Shown piece after piece: positions 6,699 to 8,239 of a stretch of 8,239 bases of DNA. The stretch spans positions 1 through 8,239 of the forward strand of contig JAFGNC010000464.1 of the NCBI GenBank assembly GCA_016927175.1. The letters run 5' to 3'. Source of the DNA: Gammaproteobacteria bacterium (GTDB taxonomy: Bacteria > Pseudomonadota > Gammaproteobacteria > Steroidobacterales > Rariloculaceae). The first letter of the stretch is position 1, and the number at the start of each line of letters is the position of its first letter. The notes under the pieces were generated by a model. The model was not told the DNA's origin and ran no database searches. It saw only the letters and a program-made list of their open reading frames with translations. Made by a program: the position numbers and the translations under genes.

Positions 6699-7568
6699 GT
6701 GAAAAAGCAACGATACCTGCAGCGAGATCGCCTGTGCGGCGCCTTGCTGCTCGCAGGATTGACGTCGTTCGCCCTGCCTGTCGGCGCGCAGGACGAGCAG
6801 GGCCAGCAACAGGCGGGCCAGCAACCGCAGCAGCAGGCGGGGCAGCAACCGGCGCCGCAGCCGGCGGGCCGGCAGCAAGCGCCGCAGCCGGCGAGCGAGC
6901 AGCAACCGCAGCAGCAGGCAGGCCAGCAACCGCAGCAGCAGGCGCAGCAGCAGCAAGCCCCGCAGCAGGACGAAGGCGGCAATCTGTTTGCGCGCGCCGA
7001 CCCGAGTCCTTACGCCGTTCCGGATGGTTCGTTCGTCAGCATCAGCGGAACCGTGCGGTCGGTCGAGAGCGACGCCTTCACGCTGGATTTCGGTGGCAAC
7101 ACGATCACGGTCGAGATGGACGACCGAGATCGTGACGCAGGTGGATACCAGCTCGAGCAGGGCGACGGAGTTACCGTCTACGGATTGATCGACGACGACT
7201 TCTTTCAACGGCGGACCATCGAAGCCAGCAGCGTATTCGTCGAGGATCTCGCTACGTATTTCTATGCCAGCGCGGTCGACGAGGAAGATCGCGGCTTCGT
7301 CGCGGTGATGACGCCTGTGGATCCCTCCGACGTCATGCTCCAGGGCACGGTGACGGCAGTGGACGACGAAGAGTTCACGCTGGATAGCGGGAGCCGCAGC
7401 GTCACCGTCGAGGTCGAAGAAATGGCGAACAACCCGCTCGATGACGACGGCTACCAACGAATCGCCGTAGGAGACGTGGTCAGCGTGACCGGAGAAGTGG
7501 ACGACGATTTCCTGGAGGGACGCGAAGTGGAGGCGGAGTCCGTGACCACCATCCACGACTTCAACTGA
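6699..7568 (+). CDS. Secreted Gln-rich protein with two tandem OB-fold-like units
   Basis: The protein has 289 residues and starts at a GTG, with GGAG at 6689-6692 six bases before it. The signal peptide is residues 1-30 (cleavage after the VGA at 28-30). Residues 31-90 are a low-complexity linker, about half Gln with Ala, Pro and Gly. Two similar units follow. Unit 1 (about 113-183) reads ISGTVRSVESDAFTLDFGGN, then 'GDGVTVYGLIDDDFFQRRTIEASSV'. Unit 2 (about 211-284) reads LQGTVTAVDDEEFTLDSGSR, then 'GDVVSVTGEVDDDFLEGREVEAESV'. This strand order and the 'GDxVxVxGxxDDDF...EAxSV' signature resemble the bacterial OB-fold (BOF) type of YgiW/YdeI periplasmic stress proteins, here doubled. Between the units is an ATYFYAS segment. 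The mature part has no lysine and many Asp and Glu, so it is strongly acidic. Function is unknown; ligand or cation binding is possible. It lies downstream of the EF-hand gene on the same strand. Confidence 0.8.
   Translation: MKKQRYLQRDRLCGALLLAGLTSFALPVGAQDEQGQQQAGQQPQQQAGQQPAPQPAGRQQAPQPASEQQPQQQAGQQPQQQAQQQQAPQQDEGGNLFARADPSPYAVPDGSFVSISGTVRSVESDAFTLDFGGNTITVEMDDRDRDAGGYQLEQGDGVTVYGLIDDDFFQRRTIEASSVFVEDLATYFYASAVDEEDRGFVAVMTPVDPSDVMLQGTVTAVDDEEFTLDSGSRSVTVEVEEMANNPLDDDGYQRIAVGDVVSVTGEVDDDFLEGREVEAESVTTIHDFN
6789..6968 (+). repeat. In-frame Gln-rich minisatellite
   Basis: This is the coding repeat for the linker of the OB-fold protein. The 20-mer CAGCAACCGCAGCAGCAGGC occurs exactly at 6819-6838, 6900-6919 and 6924-6943; the last two are 24 bases apart, an 8-codon unit of the GQQPQQQA type. 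A second word, GCGCCGCAGCCGGCG, occurs at 6852-6866 and 6879-6893, 27 bases apart. All spacings are multiples of three, so gain or loss of units keeps the frame. Confidence 0.85.
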
Positions 7569-7626
7569 CGACCCTCTGTTTTTCCGCGTCGCGATGATGG
7601 CGCAGGCGACGAGCGGCGCCTTCAGT

Positions 7627-7956
7627 CTATGTCCAGTCCCTCAGATGCATGATGCGGCCCGTGGCCTGAGCCGCTCGCCAATAGCGCTCATCCGCTGTAA
7701 CCAGCACGGCATCCTCGTTCTCCAGGGCGACGGCATGGTAGAAGGTGTCGAACAAGTGCTGCTCGAGCTCAATGGCGAGCTCCGTGCCACGCCGCACAAT
7801 CAGCGGATCGTCTGACTCGGGGAGTGCGAGCGCCGCGAGAAGCGTTACATCGTCCACTGCCGTGCCGGGACTTTCACGCGCTAAGACGGCACCGACCTCC
7901 AGGATCCAGTGAGGCGGTTGGAGAACAGGCTGCGCTCCACTCGTCACGAGCTCCAT
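7627..7956 (-). pseudogene. VapC-like PIN-domain toxin, N-terminus missing
   Basis: The open part from the ATG at 7956 gives 109 residues. It matches the middle and end of VapC-type PIN ribonucleases: PPHWILEVGAVL (helix with an acidic Glu), then LFDTFYHAVALENEDAVLVTADERYWRAA, with the Asp of FDTFYH and the Asp of TADE that help hold Mg2+. VapC toxins cleave RNA and are blocked by VapB. PIN toxins normally begin 'hhhDxS/TxhhxhL', with the first catalytic Asp. Here the same frame can be read upstream as DPEREADTDRATRI (to about 8001), which looks like family sequence, but it meets a TAG at 8035-8037 and no such N-terminal strand appears in any frame. No vapB precedes it. It is probably an inactive remnant. 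The alternative is a short PIN protein starting at 7956, without the first Asp. It is convergent with the OB-fold gene, 58 bases apart. Confidence 0.7.
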
Positions 7957-8152
7957 GATGCGGGTTGCCCTGTCCGTGTCCGCCTCCCGTTCGGGGTCCT
8001 GCAGGAGTCGAGGGGGTGATTCGCTGAGGTGGTCCTACGCCTCCGCGGAGGTGTTTTCTGAATGGTTCTCATTAAACAGATCCCTCCGCTGAGGTGCGTG
8101 TACGCACATCTAATGTCTGTTCCGCGTCGAGCGTCGGCTTTTCGGGGCACGG
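7957..8152. other. Non-coding stretch upstream of the vapC remnant
   Basis: No supportable gene lies here. On the minus strand, in the frame of the vapC remnant, the part up to 8034 reads as probable decayed vapC sequence. Beyond the TAG (8035-8037) there is a 24-codon ATG-started reading (8109 to 8035) ending FNENHSENTSAEA, which I do not recognise and treat as chance. The repeated GAGGTG motif (8022-8096) is the main structure. In a circular reading this stretch is also the upstream region of the PRC-barrel gene. Confidence 0.5.
8022..8096 (+). repeat. Three copies of CGC[T/G]GAGGTG
   Basis: CGCTGAGGTG occurs at 8022-8031 and 8087-8096, and CGCGGAGGTG at 8044-8053. The steps are 22 and 43 bases, close to two and four helical turns. 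Copies two and three extend to 14 bases with one mismatch (CCTCCG[C]GGAGGTG at 8040-8053, CCTCCGCTGAGGTG at 8083-8096), and the second contains a perfect 12-base palindrome (8040-8051). It could be an operator left from a lost vapBC promoter, or weak iteron-like sites; neither is shown. Confidence 0.5.
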
Positions 8153-8239
8153 GACGATGAGACCCGGTCGTGGACGCGGCCGGCACGCGAGTTGCATCGC
8201 TGTGGGGTGTCAAGTGGACAACGAGGAGGAAACCATGCA
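8153..8239. repeat. Right copy of 87-bp exact terminal direct repeat
   Basis: This copy is identical to 1-87, including the Shine-Dalgarno site at 8223-8229 and the ATG at 8235-8237. Joining the ends at this repeat gives an 8,152-bp circle in which the PRC-barrel gene is complete and follows the vapC remnant region without a break. Confidence 0.97.

Noticed and set aside
6503..6982. Minus-strand reading of 159 residues, extremely Cys-rich (many CCxC runs)
   Set aside because: It lies opposite the CAG/CAA-rich coding repeat of the OB-fold protein; the Cys and Ala codons are just the complement of Gln-rich codons.
6672..7556. Long minus-strand reading (294 residues) opposite the OB-fold gene
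   Set aside because: The plus strand has a ribosome site, a signal peptide and repeated domains; the minus reading has Leu/Arg runs from the repeat and His-rich antisense composition.
7575..7611. Possible terminator after the OB-fold gene (T-run plus hairpin CGTCGC/GCGACG)
   Set aside because: The T-run comes before the hairpin on the + strand, and no T-run follows the hairpin on the - strand, so the order is wrong for an intrinsic terminator.
7594..7815. Plus-strand 73-residue reading opposite the vapC remnant
   Set aside because: It is antisense to clear PIN-domain sequence and has no recognisable motif or ribosome site.
7944..8213. Minus-strand 89-residue reading overlapping the vapC upstream region
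   Set aside because: Basic, Pro/Arg-rich, no signature of VapB or any antitoxin, and it runs into the terminal repeat.
1..8239. CRISPR array, tRNA, rRNA or insertion sequence
   Set aside because: I found no spaced direct repeats of CRISPR type, no cloverleaf or rRNA-like stretch, and no transposase or terminal inverted repeats.

Overview
The window is GC-rich and encodes only envelope-type proteins plus one decayed toxin gene. The tamA-tamB pair, the Omp85-type barrel, and several signal peptides with two-domain periplasmic products point to a Gram-negative proteobacterium, most likely a gammaproteobacterium. This assignment is inferred from gene content only. The encoded proteins are acidic and almost free of lysine (about 9 Lys in about 2,470 residues by hand count). 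That would suit a halophilic or marine lineage, or extreme GC pressure, or both.

Layout, left to right. 1-87 is an exact copy of the last 87 bases (8153-8239). 83-751 (+) encodes a secreted protein with two PRC-barrel-like units, read from a strong Shine-Dalgarno site inside the repeat. 752-904 is a convergent intergenic gap with hairpins. 905-6179 (-) is a tight operon, tamA (4473-6179) then tamB (905-4465), 7 bases apart, encoding the outer-membrane barrel and the periplasm-spanning bridge of the translocation and assembly module. Divergent from tamA, on the + strand, are a small secreted protein with two canonical EF-hand loops (6282-6584) and a secreted protein with a Gln-rich linker and two tandem OB-fold-like units (6699-7568). 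At 7627-7956 (-) is a VapC-like PIN-domain toxin remnant that lacks its N-terminus and any antitoxin. 7957-8152 is non-coding and carries three copies of a 10-base GAGGTG-containing word.

The exact terminal repeat means the window reads as an 8,152-bp circle. Nothing in it looks like a replication, partition, mobilisation, integrase or phage gene, and tamAB is normally chromosomal. I therefore favour a chromosomal segment closed on itself in assembly (through a short repeat or a k-mer-sized graph cycle), or a chromosome-derived excised circle, over a true plasmid. The sequence alone cannot decide this.

How the genes may work together: TamA and TamB form one envelope machine. The PRC-barrel, EF-hand and OB-fold proteins all carry export signals and would act in the periplasm or envelope, but nothing here ties them directly to TamAB. 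I see no clearly new multi-gene system. The best leads are the terminal repeat, the decayed vapC with its flanking repeated motif, the lysine depletion, and the Gln-rich double-OB protein beside the EF-hand protein.
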